Shown here: in pieces, positions 33,669-41,244 of the stretch
Position numbering within the stretch: the stretch's first letter is position 1
Layout of the letters: each line of letters begins with the position of its first letter
Origin: Henriciella marina
Lineage (GTDB): Bacteria > Pseudomonadota > Alphaproteobacteria > Caulobacterales > Hyphomonadaceae
Length of the DNA: 64,000 nucleotides
Reading direction: 5' to 3'
Assembly (NCBI RefSeq): GCF_027213945.1
Contig: NZ_JAPWGW010000002.1
Location: 372,001 to 436,000, forward strand
Position numbers and translations under genes: made by a program
Notes under the pieces: model-generated
What the model was told of the DNA's origin: nothing
Database searches by the model: none
Seen by the model: only the letters and a program-made list of their open reading frames with translations

Positions 33669-33780
33669 CCTTGCGGGTGAAGAATTCAAGTTGAGTCGGT
33701 TGCCTATTATGCCCTAGATTATGGTGAGTTGCGCCAGAATGATAGAGCGAGGCATGCCTTCGCGTCTCAGGGGAAACAGA

Positions 33781-34830
33781 ATGAAACTCGGAAAAATTCA
33801 CGCAGCAGTGACCGCCGGCGCGCTATTGGCGCTTACCGCCACAGCCCAGAACAACACGCCTGAACAGGCCTCCGAACCAGCCCCGACGGCGGTCATACCC
33901 ACAGTTCAGCCCTACAGTATCGCACCGGCGCCAGACCCGCTGGCGACAGCTGCAGCCGTTTACGCCACCTATCAGAGTGACGTGACCCGTCTGGAGCAAC
34001 AAAGGTTCGAGGACGTCGCGTCGATCCAGACCGCGCTCAACGACCTAGGTAGCCAGAACCATGATCAGCTCTCTCGCGGCTGGCTCGCCTATTCGGCGCT
34101 TATCGCCTCGCAGGACCCTGAATTCCGCGCAGCTGTGCGCGACGGCGAAGCCTATTATGGCCGCGACTTTCTCGTCCGCGGCCTGCAGAATGATGTGCGC
34201 TATGCTCGCACGCTTCATGGCGGCTCCGCCGCTGTCAGCGCAGCTCTCAATGCAGGTGCCGCCGATGCTCAGCGCCTTCAGGCAACCGCACAGACCGTGA
34301 AGCAGCAGGCCTACAGCCTTCAATCCTATGGCTGGGCCAAGGGCAAGCTCGGCGACTCTGGCGCGCTGGCAACCCGCCTTCGCGCCGACTCGCTTGTCGG
34401 CCGCACCGCCAGCAATGACATGACCACCGCTTTCCGCGCGCCGGATATCGGCAATGTCCTGTCGACGGCGGGCCGGGCTGGCGCCCCTTCAATCTGGCGC
34501 AATATCAGCGGCACCGCCGATCGTGTTCGCGTCGCGAATGTTGGCACCATTACCCGCGGCACCCGCCGCAGCGTCGCTCCTGGCAGCGAGCAGGTCGCCG
34601 ACAAGATCGCCACGCTTGCCGCCTACCGGGTCCTTGGCAGTGAGCAGACTGGCCCTGCCCCGATCCAGGGCGCGATGACGGAAAGCCAGACATCTGGCTG
34701 CATGAATATGGCCAATCTAAACCTTCAGCAGTGCATCGCCGCGACGCACCAGCATTTCGAGGTGCCATTCTGCCTCGGAGAGCATGCACTTGCTGAGATT
34801 GGAAGTTGCATCGCCAAGGTCAGCAACTAG
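33781..34830 (+). CDS. Secreted alanine-rich protein of unknown function
   Basis: A 349-residue protein starting MKLGKIHAAVTAGALLALTATAQ, a Sec signal peptide; AGGGGAAACAGA precedes the ATG. The mature part is Ala/Arg/Gln-rich and largely helical (VYATYQSDVTRLEQQRFEDVASI). Near the C terminus are four cysteines (SGCMNMANLNLQQCIAATH; PFCLGEH; IGSCIAKVSN) that could form two disulfides. No family recognised. It is divergent from the histidine kinase gene, about 110 bp apart, which may hint at regulation by that system. Confidence 0.7.
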   Translation: MKLGKIHAAVTAGALLALTATAQNNTPEQASEPAPTAVIPTVQPYSIAPAPDPLATAAAVYATYQSDVTRLEQQRFEDVASIQTALNDLGSQNHDQLSRGWLAYSALIASQDPEFRAAVRDGEAYYGRDFLVRGLQNDVRYARTLHGGSAAVSAALNAGAADAQRLQATAQTVKQQAYSLQSYGWAKGKLGDSGALATRLRADSLVGRTASNDMTTAFRAPDIGNVLSTAGRAGAPSIWRNISGTADRVRVANVGTITRGTRRSVAPGSEQVADKIATLAAYRVLGSEQTGPAPIQGAMTESQTSGCMNMANLNLQQCIAATHQHFEVPFCLGEHALAEIGSCIAKVSN

Positions 34831-34853
34831 GATCACAGATATTCAATCTCTCG

Positions 34854-34888
34854 CCCCGACCCTCAGCTGGGGGCCGGGGTTTTCTTTT
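34854..34888 (+). terminator. Intrinsic terminator
   Basis: CCCCG.CCC...GGG.CCGGGG type stem followed by TTTTCTTTT, 24 bp past the stop codon of the secreted protein gene and just before sufE. Confidence 0.75.
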
Positions 34889-34905
34889 GCCTGTTTCTGC
34901 CCCAA

Positions 34906-35340
34906 ATGAGCGGCATGACAGTTACAGAACGCGCCCAGGATATCTCTGCAGAGTTTGAGTTTCTCGACGATTGGGAGACCCGCTACGCCCACATCATCGA
35001 TATGGGCAAGGCGAACCCGCCACTCGACGCTAGCGAACGGAGCGAAGACACGCGCGTTCGCGGCTGCGCCTCCCAGGTGTGGATGGTAATTGAGCCTGAG
35101 GATAGCGATAATCTGAAGATCCGCGCCGAGTCCGATGCGCTGATTGTTTCCGGCCTGATCGCGATTCTCATCCGGCTCTATTCGGGCGCTAAGGCCACAG
35201 AGATTGCAGCCTTCGATGCCATGTCTTTCTTTGACGAAATCGGCGTCAGCGAAGCGCTGTCGGCGCAGCGCTCCAATGGTCTTGCCTCCATGCTGGAACG
35301 GATCAAGTCGGTCGCCGGCACCGAAGCGGCCGCTGGCTAA
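34906..35340 (+). CDS. sufE: SufE-family sulfur-acceptor protein
   Basis: A 144-residue SufE protein. Family wording FEFLDDWETRYAHIIDMGK at the start, then VRGCASQVWM with the sulfur-accepting Cys in its loop, and LIVSGLIAILIRLYSGAKATEI. SufE takes persulfide from SufS and hands it to SufB for Fe-S cluster assembly. The other suf genes are not in this window. Start may be ATG 34906 or 34915. Its 3' end overlaps the convergent DnaA-like gene by 38 bp. Confidence 0.88.
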   Translation: MSGMTVTERAQDISAEFEFLDDWETRYAHIIDMGKANPPLDASERSEDTRVRGCASQVWMVIEPEDSDNLKIRAESDALIVSGLIAILIRLYSGAKATEIAAFDAMSFFDEIGVSEALSAQRSNGLASMLERIKSVAGTEAAAG

Positions 35341-35689
35341 ATCCCTTCCCGCCACCTGACTGGCCGACATCCGCAGCCTCGCGCAGCTTGTTCTCCATCA
35401 GGTCCAGCCAGGCGTCGATGTCCGGGTCGTCGCGCATATCCTCGATCCTGTGGCAACCATGCGCGACGGTAGAGCGGTCCCGCTCCAACGCTGTTGCGAC
35501 GCGCGCGAGACTCATCCCCAGCCCGACATGTGAGAGATACATCGCCACCTGCCGGGCACGCACGACGTGATGGTCGCGCGCGGATGCTGACAGGATCGCT
35601 TCAGAAGGGATCTGCAGCGCATATCCCGTCAGCCCGACCGCGAGCCGGACGCTGTGCTCGTCATGGAGCCTGTTCTTGGTAGAGTTCAT
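35303..35689 (-). CDS. Stand-alone DnaA C-terminal-domain (DnaA-box-binding-like) protein
   Basis: A 128-residue protein consisting essentially of a DnaA domain-IV-like helix-turn-helix: ARQVAMYLSHVGLGMSLARVATALERDRSTVAHGCHRIED in parts ARQVAMYLSH, ATALERDRSTVAHGC. In DnaA the same block reads AR..AMYL...S...IG..FGRDHTTV.HA. It lacks the AAA+ domain, so it cannot initiate replication itself but could bind DnaA-box-like sites. CAGGAGTAGGAA precedes the ATG. A palindrome CACCTTAAGGTG (35717-35728) lies 28 bp upstream, and the IS1595 element begins only 57 bp beyond that start region, so part of the promoter may be displaced. Confidence 0.8.
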   Translation of the reverse strand: MNSTKNRLHDEHSVRLAVGLTGYALQIPSEAILSASARDHHVVRARQVAMYLSHVGLGMSLARVATALERDRSTVAHGCHRIEDMRDDPDIDAWLDLMENKLREAADVGQSGGGKGFSQRPLRCRRPT

Positions 35690-35716
35690 TTCCTACTCCT
35701 GTTGTCTCGTGCGTCC

Positions 35717-35728
35717 CACCTTAAGGTG
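35717..35728. promoter_or_regulatory. 12 bp palindrome upstream of the DnaA-like gene
   Basis: CACCTTAAGGTG is a perfect dyad between the DnaA-like gene start and the insertion point of the IS element; a candidate operator. Confidence 0.4.
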
Positions 35729-35766
35729 CGCGAGAGAGGTGTAGGATATTTTTCCTAATTATATAC

Positions 35767-35794
35767 TTGACAAAGCAGGCCCTCTGGCTATCTT
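35767..35794 (+). promoter_or_regulatory. Transposase promoter inside the left terminal repeat
   Basis: TTGACA (35767-35772), 16 bp, TATCTT (35789-35794). The -35 is part of the inverted repeat, so the right end carries only the matching -35 facing inward. Confidence 0.65.
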
Positions 35795-35815
35795 GGCAGC
35801 CAAGGAGAACAGCCA

Positions 35816-36820
35816 ATGTCTATCGCTCTTACAGACCCGATCTTCACCGACGAAGACGCAGCGCGCGAGCATCTTGAAGCGCAGCGCTGGCCTGACGGCG
35901 CGGTGTGCCCACACTGCGGCTGCGTAGGCGAGGATCACGTTACTCCGATCAAGGGTGCCCGTGCGCGTCCATCCAAAGCCCACCCAGAGGGCAAGGAGCG
36001 CAAGGGCCTCTATCAATGCAACGGCTGCCGCAAGCAGTTCACCGTGACCGTTAAAACCGTGTTTGAGCGCTCCAAGGTGCCGCTCAACAAGTGGCTGGCC
36101 GCTACCTACCTTCTGGCCTCTTCAAAGAAGGGCATGTCTGCCCACCAGCTTCACCGTATGCTTGGCGTTACCTACAAGACCGCTTGGTTCATGTTTCACC
36201 GCATCCGCGAAGCCATGAAGGAAGATAACTCCACGTCTGGCCCGCTTGGTGGCGACGGCAAGATTGTCGAAGCTGACGAGACACATATCGGCAAGCGAGA
36301 CGTGCCTTACGTCTCCCCGCGCCGCATCAAGGAGGGCCGTCCTTTCATCAAGTCAGGTGGCAACCAGAAGCGCCCTGTCGTCGCTCTTGTCGAGCGCGGT
36401 GGCCGTGTCCGTTCCTTCCATGTCCGTATCGCCAACAAGGCGCAGGCGCGTGACATTCTGGTCCGCAATGCAGACCGCAAGTCCCGCCTGTTCACTGACG
36501 AGTCGCGCCTCTACACCACGACTGGCACCGAGTACGCAGACCACAAGACGGTCAATCACTCCGCTAAGGAATACGCGCGCGGCGAAGTCCACACCAACAC
36601 GATTGAGAACGTCTTCTCCGTCTTCAAGCGTGGCATGACTGGCGTGTACCAGCATTGCGGCGAAGCCCATCTTCACCGTTACCTCTCAGAGTTCGACTTC
36701 CGCTATAACCGTCGCACGAAGCTCGGCATCAATGACGAAGAGCGTCACAACCAGCTCCTCAAGTCAGTGGCAGGCAAGCGCCTGACCTATCGGCGGACTG
36801 GTGAAGCCGCGCTCGCCTAA
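35816..36820 (+). CDS. IS1595-family transposase
   Basis: A 334-residue DDE-type transposase. The N-terminal zinc-binding part has CPHCGCVG and YQCNGCRKQFTVTVKTVFE, followed by the helix-turn-helix-like LSASSKK/MSAHQLHRMLGVTYKTAW. The catalytic ISXO2-like domain has IVEADETHIG (first Asp), LFTDESRLY (second Asp) and HTNTIENVFSVFKRG (Asn/Glu). AAGGAGAACAGCC precedes the ATG. No frameshift or stop is seen, so it should be functional. Confidence 0.92.
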   Translation: MSIALTDPIFTDEDAAREHLEAQRWPDGAVCPHCGCVGEDHVTPIKGARARPSKAHPEGKERKGLYQCNGCRKQFTVTVKTVFERSKVPLNKWLAATYLLASSKKGMSAHQLHRMLGVTYKTAWFMFHRIREAMKEDNSTSGPLGGDGKIVEADETHIGKRDVPYVSPRRIKEGRPFIKSGGNQKRPVVALVERGGRVRSFHVRIANKAQARDILVRNADRKSRLFTDESRLYTTTGTEYADHKTVNHSAKEYARGEVHTNTIENVFSVFKRGMTGVYQHCGEAHLHRYLSEFDFRYNRRTKLGINDEERHNQLLKSVAGKRLTYRRTGEAALA

Positions 36821-36922
36821 GCAGCTAGCGCGCGCCTTCAAACGTCACCGAAAGCGTAAAAAGTCTCGACAACCGTGACTGCGGTTTGCGCTTATAGGGC
36901 CTCACGCAACTTCGAGGCTGCT

Positions 36923-37207
36923 ATGTCGTTCAAACCGCTTCTCGTCTGGATAGAGGCCAAACACTTTGATCGGTTCAGAGAGGTCCTCTCCGAGGACCCT
37001 CAGTTCCCCAGTTCCTTCGAAGCGTTCCGCGAGAACTTTGAGCATGAGCGAGCGAAATGCGCGGCGCGTGGCCAAGACGCCGACCATGTCGTCGTAAATC
37101 CTGATGAGTTCCTGCGGTTCTGCGAACTCAGTGGCTTGCCACACAACACTATCTCTTTGCAGGGCTGTGCCGTCGCAAAGGACGCAACCCCTAAGAGCGA
37201 TCGTTAG
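36923..37207 (+). CDS. IS passenger: small acidic protein of unknown function
   Basis: A 94-residue protein starting MSFKPLLVWIEAKHFDRFRE, with CGAGGCTGCT before the ATG. The pattern VNPDEFLRFCELSGLPHNTISL looks like a compact helical protein; such short proteins with a phrase like P.EF..FC...G are, as I recall, found in other alphaproteobacterial elements. No function known. A minus-strand frame covers the same bases (36902-37300) but is Ala-rich and less protein-like, so this reading is preferred. Confidence 0.5.
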   Translation: MSFKPLLVWIEAKHFDRFREVLSEDPQFPSSFEAFRENFEHERAKCAARGQDADHVVVNPDEFLRFCELSGLPHNTISLQGCAVAKDATPKSDR

Positions 37208-37332
37208 GCTAGAGGTCCGCGCGCCCTCGTCATAAGCCGCATCATAGGCAAGGTCGGCCACTTCAGCAGCCGCAAGAGAAAGAGCGTCAGCCTTTATCAT
37301 ATCGTGCCTCGCTCCTATTCGGCCCAGTCAGT

Positions 37333-37500
37333 CTAGCCGCGACGGCGCTTTAGGGGATCGACTGGCCCCATCTTGCGCCGTCGCTCGGACTCGCGCTTAA
37401 CTTTAGCCTCATCCTTCACGTCCTCTTGCGGCTTTGGCTTCTGATCCATCAGCCGTTTGAGGGTGTCGGTGAATTTTTTGTCATCTCTGGAGTCTGGCAT
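37333..37500 (-). CDS. IS passenger: small basic protein
   Basis: A 55-residue, highly charged protein (MPDSRDDKKFTDTLKRLMDQ, then a Lys/Arg-rich tail ending RRRG). The opening KKF.DTLKRL resembles very small conserved alphaproteobacterial proteins with the pattern F..TLKRML..PP.P. Its start codon shares the CATG at 37498-37501 with the start of the divergent HEPN-like gene. No clear ribosome site, so confidence is moderate. Confidence 0.4.
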   Translation of the reverse strand: MPDSRDDKKFTDTLKRLMDQKPKPQEDVKDEAKVKRESERRRKMGPVDPLKRRRG

Positions 37501-38104
37501 GAGTGATGAAACCGATTCAATCAAAGTCGCATTCGACGAGATGCCGAACGAAGTGTTTTTCCTCATAGGCGTCTTCCTGCGCAACTGCGCCGAGCTTGAG
37601 GATATGATTGAGACTAAGCTCTTTTCGCTTCTCAAGCTATCCGAGGATCAGGGGCGAATGCTTCTTGGGGCCGCAACTATCGGCACTAAATTAAATAAGC
37701 TGGAATACGCAGCCAAGGCAAAAGATACAGACTTCCACCAGGCATTAAAGCGCCTCAAGCTGGACAGCCTTGATGAGATAATCTCCTGCCGCAACACCTT
37801 CGCTCACTCAACATATGTTGGGACCATGGATGGTGAGTTTGCATTCCTTACTGCAAAGCAAATGGCACCTGACAATGGCGTAGGAACAACCAAGATCGAA
37901 ACGTACTCGCTAGACACCATTAAAGAGAGGGCAAAGGTGTCCGCTGAACTTTGCTTCATTTTTGGGAATGACCCTGAGACTCAAGCGCGGCGCAAAGAAC
38001 GGAACGAGCTACTTCAGTCGGGGTATAACCTTCGTCGAGTATCGCCCCAGCAAAAGAAAACTCCCCCAGCACAGAAGCGCCGACCTCAATCATCTGGGGA
38101 GTAA
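37499..38104 (+). CDS. IS passenger: HEPN-like protein (RNTFAH motif)
   Basis: A 201-residue protein starting MSDETDSIKVAFDEMPNEV; CTGGAGTCTGGC precedes the ATG. The helical core (residues ~15-150) includes FLRNCAELEDMIETKLFSLL and IISCRNTFAHSTYVG. RNTFAH at residues 98-103 is the Rx4H active-site motif of HEPN ribonucleases, usually RN..xH. HEPN proteins act as toxins or anti-phage RNases, or as inactive scaffolds. The last ~50 residues are basic and disordered (RRVSPQQKKTPPAQKRRP). No obvious MNT antitoxin is next to it. Family assignment is by motif only. Confidence 0.6.
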   Translation: MSDETDSIKVAFDEMPNEVFFLIGVFLRNCAELEDMIETKLFSLLKLSEDQGRMLLGAATIGTKLNKLEYAAKAKDTDFHQALKRLKLDSLDEIISCRNTFAHSTYVGTMDGEFAFLTAKQMAPDNGVGTTKIETYSLDTIKERAKVSAELCFIFGNDPETQARRKERNELLQSGYNLRRVSPQQKKTPPAQKRRPQSSGE

Positions 38105-38150
38105 CGCGATACGCTCGCGTTGCTTCGCCCTCTTCATTCCCATCCTTCAT
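37956..38150 (-). CDS. IS passenger: 64-residue protein, antisense to the HEPN 3' end
   Basis: Starts MKDGNEEGEATRAYRVTPQM with the strong ribosome site GGGAGGATACCT. The core VTPQMIEVGASVLGEF resembles small alphaproteobacterial proteins with the pattern TPEMIEAG...L. It overlaps the 3' end of the HEPN-like gene tail to tail by 149 bp, so the two mRNAs are complementary there. Function unknown; a role in limiting the HEPN protein is conceivable but speculative. Confidence 0.55.
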   Translation of the reverse strand: MKDGNEEGEATRAYRVTPQMIEVGASVLGEFSFAGAILDEGYTPTEVARSVLCAALESQGHSQK

Positions 38151-38246
38151 AGGTATCCTCCCAGATACCTGACCGCGAATCACTCCGCTTTGTCAGGTAT
38201 ATAATTAGGATATTTTTCCTATTTCAGGAAATCAATCTCTTGTGGA

Positions 38247-38750
38247 TCAGGCAGCTACGGCGCGCGATGCCAATGGATGTAGGGAAAAGACCGGCCGGGA
38301 CATGCGAGTTTTTTTCCGCCGCAGGATATCGTGGCATAGCACCATGGACGGTGTCTCGTCCGCAGCCGTGTGGCGCAATGGCAGGCGGAGCCAGGCATGA
38401 TGGCTCTCGCCGAGGTCGACAACGCCCTGGTCCGGCTGGCAGGATTCAGGCCGTGGCAGCCCGCCGCCCATTCGCCAGATCGAGGCATATTCGTCAGGCA
38501 ACTCATCAATGTGGCAACCGCGCATATCGGCGCCGATCAGGTTTCGAAGCTGCGTTCCCATAAGGCGGAAGGTTGCGCCGCCCTGCCCGTCCAGTTCCAG
38601 AATTGAGATACAATGGAGATGCGCGCGAAGGGCACCGGGGTCCATGTCGCTCCGCAAAGGTACGACGCCGCTCTGCCTTCTGGAATTCCAGTAATCGACA
38701 ATCTCATTTTGAGCATCGATCAGGCTAAAAATATCTGATTGACTCGTCAT
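38247..38750 (-). CDS. PAS-domain (PAS_5-like) protein
   Basis: A 167-residue protein starting MTSQSDIFSLIDAQNEIVDYW. The region YWNSRRQSGVVPLRSDMDPGALRAHL, LDGQGGATFRLMGTQLRNLIGADMRGCHI matches the small alphaproteobacterial PAS_5 family (phrases VPLRSDMDP, FRLMGTQL, DMRGCHIDEL). These are single-domain, cytoplasmic, often linked to cell-surface or motility control, ligand unknown. The IS right end lies 30 bp beyond its stop codon. Confidence 0.78.
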   Translation of the reverse strand: MTSQSDIFSLIDAQNEIVDYWNSRRQSGVVPLRSDMDPGALRAHLHCISILELDGQGGATFRLMGTQLRNLIGADMRGCHIDELPDEYASIWRMGGGLPRPESCQPDQGVVDLGESHHAWLRLPLRHTAADETPSMVLCHDILRRKKTRMSRPVFSLHPLASRAVAA

Positions 38751-38916
38751 CGTCAGCCACCCCAAGCGATTCGATAGAATCAGGTGTGTCTGAATTCGAT
38801 TCGCGCCGCAAGAGTCAATCTAAGAAAAAATTAACCTAGATTGCCAAAGCATTTCATTTCGCAAGCGTAACGATTTTGGATGTCAGTATTCGGTAGACGA
38901 ACTGAAAAGAACCGGC

Positions 38917-39330
38917 TTATTTCTTACCGGTACCCAGGCCCATTTTCTTCGCAAGTTGCGAACGTTTGCGAGCATAACTTGGTGCGACCATCGGATAGTC
39001 GAAAGGCAGGCCCCATTTCTCGCGGTATTCATCCGGGGTCATGTCATACTTGGCGCGCAGGTGGCGTTTCAGTGATTTGAACTTCTTCCCGTCTTCGAGA
39101 CAGATAAGGTAGTCGTCAGTGACAGACTTCTTCACAGGGATAGCCGGCTTGGCTTCCGGCACCTGGACGTCTTCAGCGGAGAGGTTGGTCAACGCATCGT
39201 GGACATTGCGGATCAGATTGGCGAGGTCACTGCTCTGGACAGGATTGTTGCTGACATAGGCCGCCACAATCTCGGTGGTCAGTTCCAGTGTGTCGACGCC
39301 AAGGGCTTTCTTGTCTGTGCCGGTATCCAC
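38917..39330 (-). CDS. mucR: MucR/Ros-family zinc-finger regulator
   Basis: A 137-residue DNA-binding protein. The C2H2-like finger is ICLEDGKKFKSLKRHLRAKY followed by DMTPDEYREKWGLP and YPMVAPSYARKRSQLAKKMGLG, the MucR hallmark. MucR proteins silence A/T-rich genes and act in the cell cycle and surface traits. GTG at 39330 is favoured because AAGGAG lies six bases upstream; an in-frame ATG at 39357 has that site inside the gene. A CAAGCCCA/TGGGCTTG dyad overlaps the upstream region, fitting autoregulation. Confidence 0.9.
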   Translation of the reverse strand: MDTGTDKKALGVDTLELTTEIVAAYVSNNPVQSSDLANLIRNVHDALTNLSAEDVQVPEAKPAIPVKKSVTDDYLICLEDGKKFKSLKRHLRAKYDMTPDEYREKWGLPFDYPMVAPSYARKRSQLAKKMGLGTGKK

Positions 39331-39348
39331 ATTGCTCTCCTTTACGCT

Positions 39349-39379
39349 CAAGCCCAATCAATTCATCTGAATGGGCTTG
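39349..39379. promoter_or_regulatory. Inverted repeat at the mucR promoter
   Basis: CAAGCCCA and TGGGCTTG, 8 bp arms around an A/T-rich 15-base centre, 19-49 bp upstream of the GTG start; possible operator. Confidence 0.4.
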
Positions 39380-39436
39380 GTTCCAAGTACATTTCAATAA
39401 GTACAGCGAATTCCAATAGAATACACAAACGGAGAT

Positions 39437-39464
39437 TGCACTGATCTATATCAAGATCAGTGCA
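39437..39464. repeat. Perfect 10 bp hairpin between mrp operon end and mucR
   Basis: TGCACTGATC-TATATCAA-GATCAGTGCA. No T run on either side, 32 bp past the end of the mrp operon. It may be a protein-binding site or part of a non-canonical transcript end. Confidence 0.5.
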
Positions 39465-39495
39465 TAGGGCTTCGTTTCAGTAGTGGCGGGTGATC

Positions 39496-41244
39496 CTAGC
39501 GAATGAAGAACGCGATCAGCAGGGCGAGGCCCAGCAACACCGCTGTCCAGATTGCCATCCCGTTGAAGAGCCCACCAGAAGCCAGCGTCCCCCGCGGGCT
39601 GAACGCCGCTTCAAGCCGTGAGAATGTTCGCGCGCTGAGGCCGCCAAACACGCCGCTCATCGCCGGGCCGACCTTGGTCCAGACAAGCCCCGCCCAGGTC
39701 GCAAGGCCGTAGCCAGCTTTACGATAGATGATATCGGTATCGATGATGATACCGCGCTTTTCTGGCGGGTAAGCGCCAAGGCGCTGCAGCAGGGCGAAGG
39801 CGAAGATAGCCAGCACGAGAAGCTGCATCTGCGTCAGGATATGGTCGCCGGTATAAGGTTCGTAGCGGACCGTATACGGGTCGTTGGCGAATGGCAGGAT
39901 CGAGTAGAGCCAGTTGAAGCCAAAGCCCGGGAAGAAGGCTGGCAGGCCGACAGCGATACAGATGAACGCGGCAAGCCCCATCGCGACGAGCATGTTGAAC
40001 GGCGCCTCCTTGGGACGCTTGCCGCTATCATGGCCGAAAAAGGCAAAATACGGGATCTTGATGCCCGAATGCTCCAACACACCAGCTGACGCGAAAAGCA
40101 GCATCAGCCACGGGATCAGGAAAGCCCCGCCCGCAACCGCGCTCATGGTCAGAGACTTCGATACAAAGCCGGAGAAGAGCGGGAAGGCCGAAATGGATGC
40201 GGCGCCAATCAGACAGAAAACCGTCGTCCACGGCATGGTGCGGAACAGGCCCCCAAGCTCGGTCGCCTTGGCCGTGCCCGTGCGGTAGAGGACTGCGCCC
40301 ATGCTCATGAAGAGCAGCGACTTGTACATGATGTGGCAGAAGGCATGTGCAGCCGCGCCGTTTAGCGCGAGCGGCGTGCCGACACCGATGGCGCAGACCA
40401 TGAAGCCGAGCTGGTTGTTCAGCGAGAAAGACAGGACCTTGCGCAGGTCGTTTTCCACCACGGCGAAGAAAACCGGGTAGATCGTCATGATCGCACCAAT
40501 CCAGACGAGGCTTTGCTCGCCGGCGAAAGTCCGCGCCAGCGCATAGATAGCGAGCTTCGTCGTGAAGGCAGAAAGAATGACGGTGCCAACAACGGTCGCC
40601 TTCGGATAGGCATCTGCGATCCAGGTATGAAGGAACGGGAAGCCTGCCTTGATACCAAAGGCGAGGAAGACCAGAAGCACGCCCGGATTACCAAGCTCCA
40701 GCGCGCGGATGCTCATGTCGCCCGTATCGAAATAGATCTGCATTGCGCCAAACAGCAGCAGCACGCCCGACAGGATGTGCAGGCCAAGATAGCGCATGCC
40801 AGCCTTGTACGCGGCCTGTGTTCCGGACCGGAAGATCAGGAAGACTGAGGTGATGGCGGTCAGTTCCCAGAAGACGAACAGGCTTATGAAGTCGCCGCAG
40901 AAGGCCGCAGCCACAGCCGCGCCCATATAGGTAAGCCCCATCGTGTCTTCGAACTGGCTATCTTGGTGAAGCGCGTAGACTGCATTGATGAAAGCCGCGA
41001 TCAGGAAGGCGAGGCCAAAGATGAAGGAAAGCGAGTCGACCCGGTAAAGCACCATGTCGAAGCCCATCATGGACAGGCTTGCGAGGTCGGTCTCACGAGG
41101 GGCAGCAAGCAGCAGAGCGGTCGCGATGACCGGCGCCAGCAGCGCGAGCCCCTGACGAACACGCTGGACCGGAATGACGGCGGCCAGCATGCCCGCAAGG
41201 ATGAGCACAAGGCCCGGATTGATGGTTGCAAGAAGCCCGTTCAT
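39496..41244 (-). CDS. Mrp-complex antiporter-like subunit (MrpD/MrpA-N type), third copy
   Basis: A 582-residue membrane protein with about 15 helices from the NuoL/M/N-MrpA/D family. FVFWELTAITSVFLIFRSG carries the conserved Glu, FLHTWIADAYPKATVVGTV the Lys/His region, and DLRKVLSFSLNNQLGFMVC the second Lys. Such subunits carry H+/Na+ channels. It is the last gene of the operon and the longest D-like copy, so it may stand in for the missing N-terminal part of MrpA. It overlaps the 127-residue gene by 4 bp. Confidence 0.85.
   Translation of the reverse strand: MNGLLATINPGLVLILAGMLAAVIPVQRVRQGLALLAPVIATALLLAAPRETDLASLSMMGFDMVLYRVDSLSFIFGLAFLIAAFINAVYALHQDSQFEDTMGLTYMGAAVAAAFCGDFISLFVFWELTAITSVFLIFRSGTQAAYKAGMRYLGLHILSGVLLLFGAMQIYFDTGDMSIRALELGNPGVLLVFLAFGIKAGFPFLHTWIADAYPKATVVGTVILSAFTTKLAIYALARTFAGEQSLVWIGAIMTIYPVFFAVVENDLRKVLSFSLNNQLGFMVCAIGVGTPLALNGAAAHAFCHIMYKSLLFMSMGAVLYRTGTAKATELGGLFRTMPWTTVFCLIGAASISAFPLFSGFVSKSLTMSAVAGGAFLIPWLMLLFASAGVLEHSGIKIPYFAFFGHDSGKRPKEAPFNMLVAMGLAAFICIAVGLPAFFPGFGFNWLYSILPFANDPYTVRYEPYTGDHILTQMQLLVLAIFAFALLQRLGAYPPEKRGIIIDTDIIYRKAGYGLATWAGLVWTKVGPAMSGVFGGLSARTFSRLEAAFSPRGTLASGGLFNGMAIWTAVLLGLALLIAFFIR

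Larger units (their letters stand above)
35754..38209 (+). mobile_element. IS1595-family insertion sequence with passenger genes
   Basis: The element is 2456 bp long. Terminal inverted repeats of 23 bp match at 22 positions: CCTAATTATATAC-T/C-TGACAAAGC at 35754-35776 and, inverted, 38187-38209. It is flanked by the 8 bp target duplication ATATTTTT (35746-35753 and 38210-38217). The transposase occupies the first 1.07 kb. The remaining 1.38 kb holds two plus-strand and two minus-strand passenger genes. Passenger genes are documented in the IS1595 family. Intact ends, duplication and open transposase suggest recent, possibly active insertion. Confidence 0.92.

Noticed and set aside
36902-37300. 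132-codon minus-strand frame inside the IS element
   Set aside because: It has a fair ribosome site but an Ala-rich, less protein-like sequence and lies wholly opposite the more convincing plus-strand frame 36923-37207; it is kept only as an alternative.
35744-38219. Target duplication read as 14 bp (AGGATATTTTTCCT)
   Set aside because: The outer bases belong to the terminal repeats, which begin CCTAATT at both ends. Taking them into account leaves the 8 bp duplication expected for IS1595.
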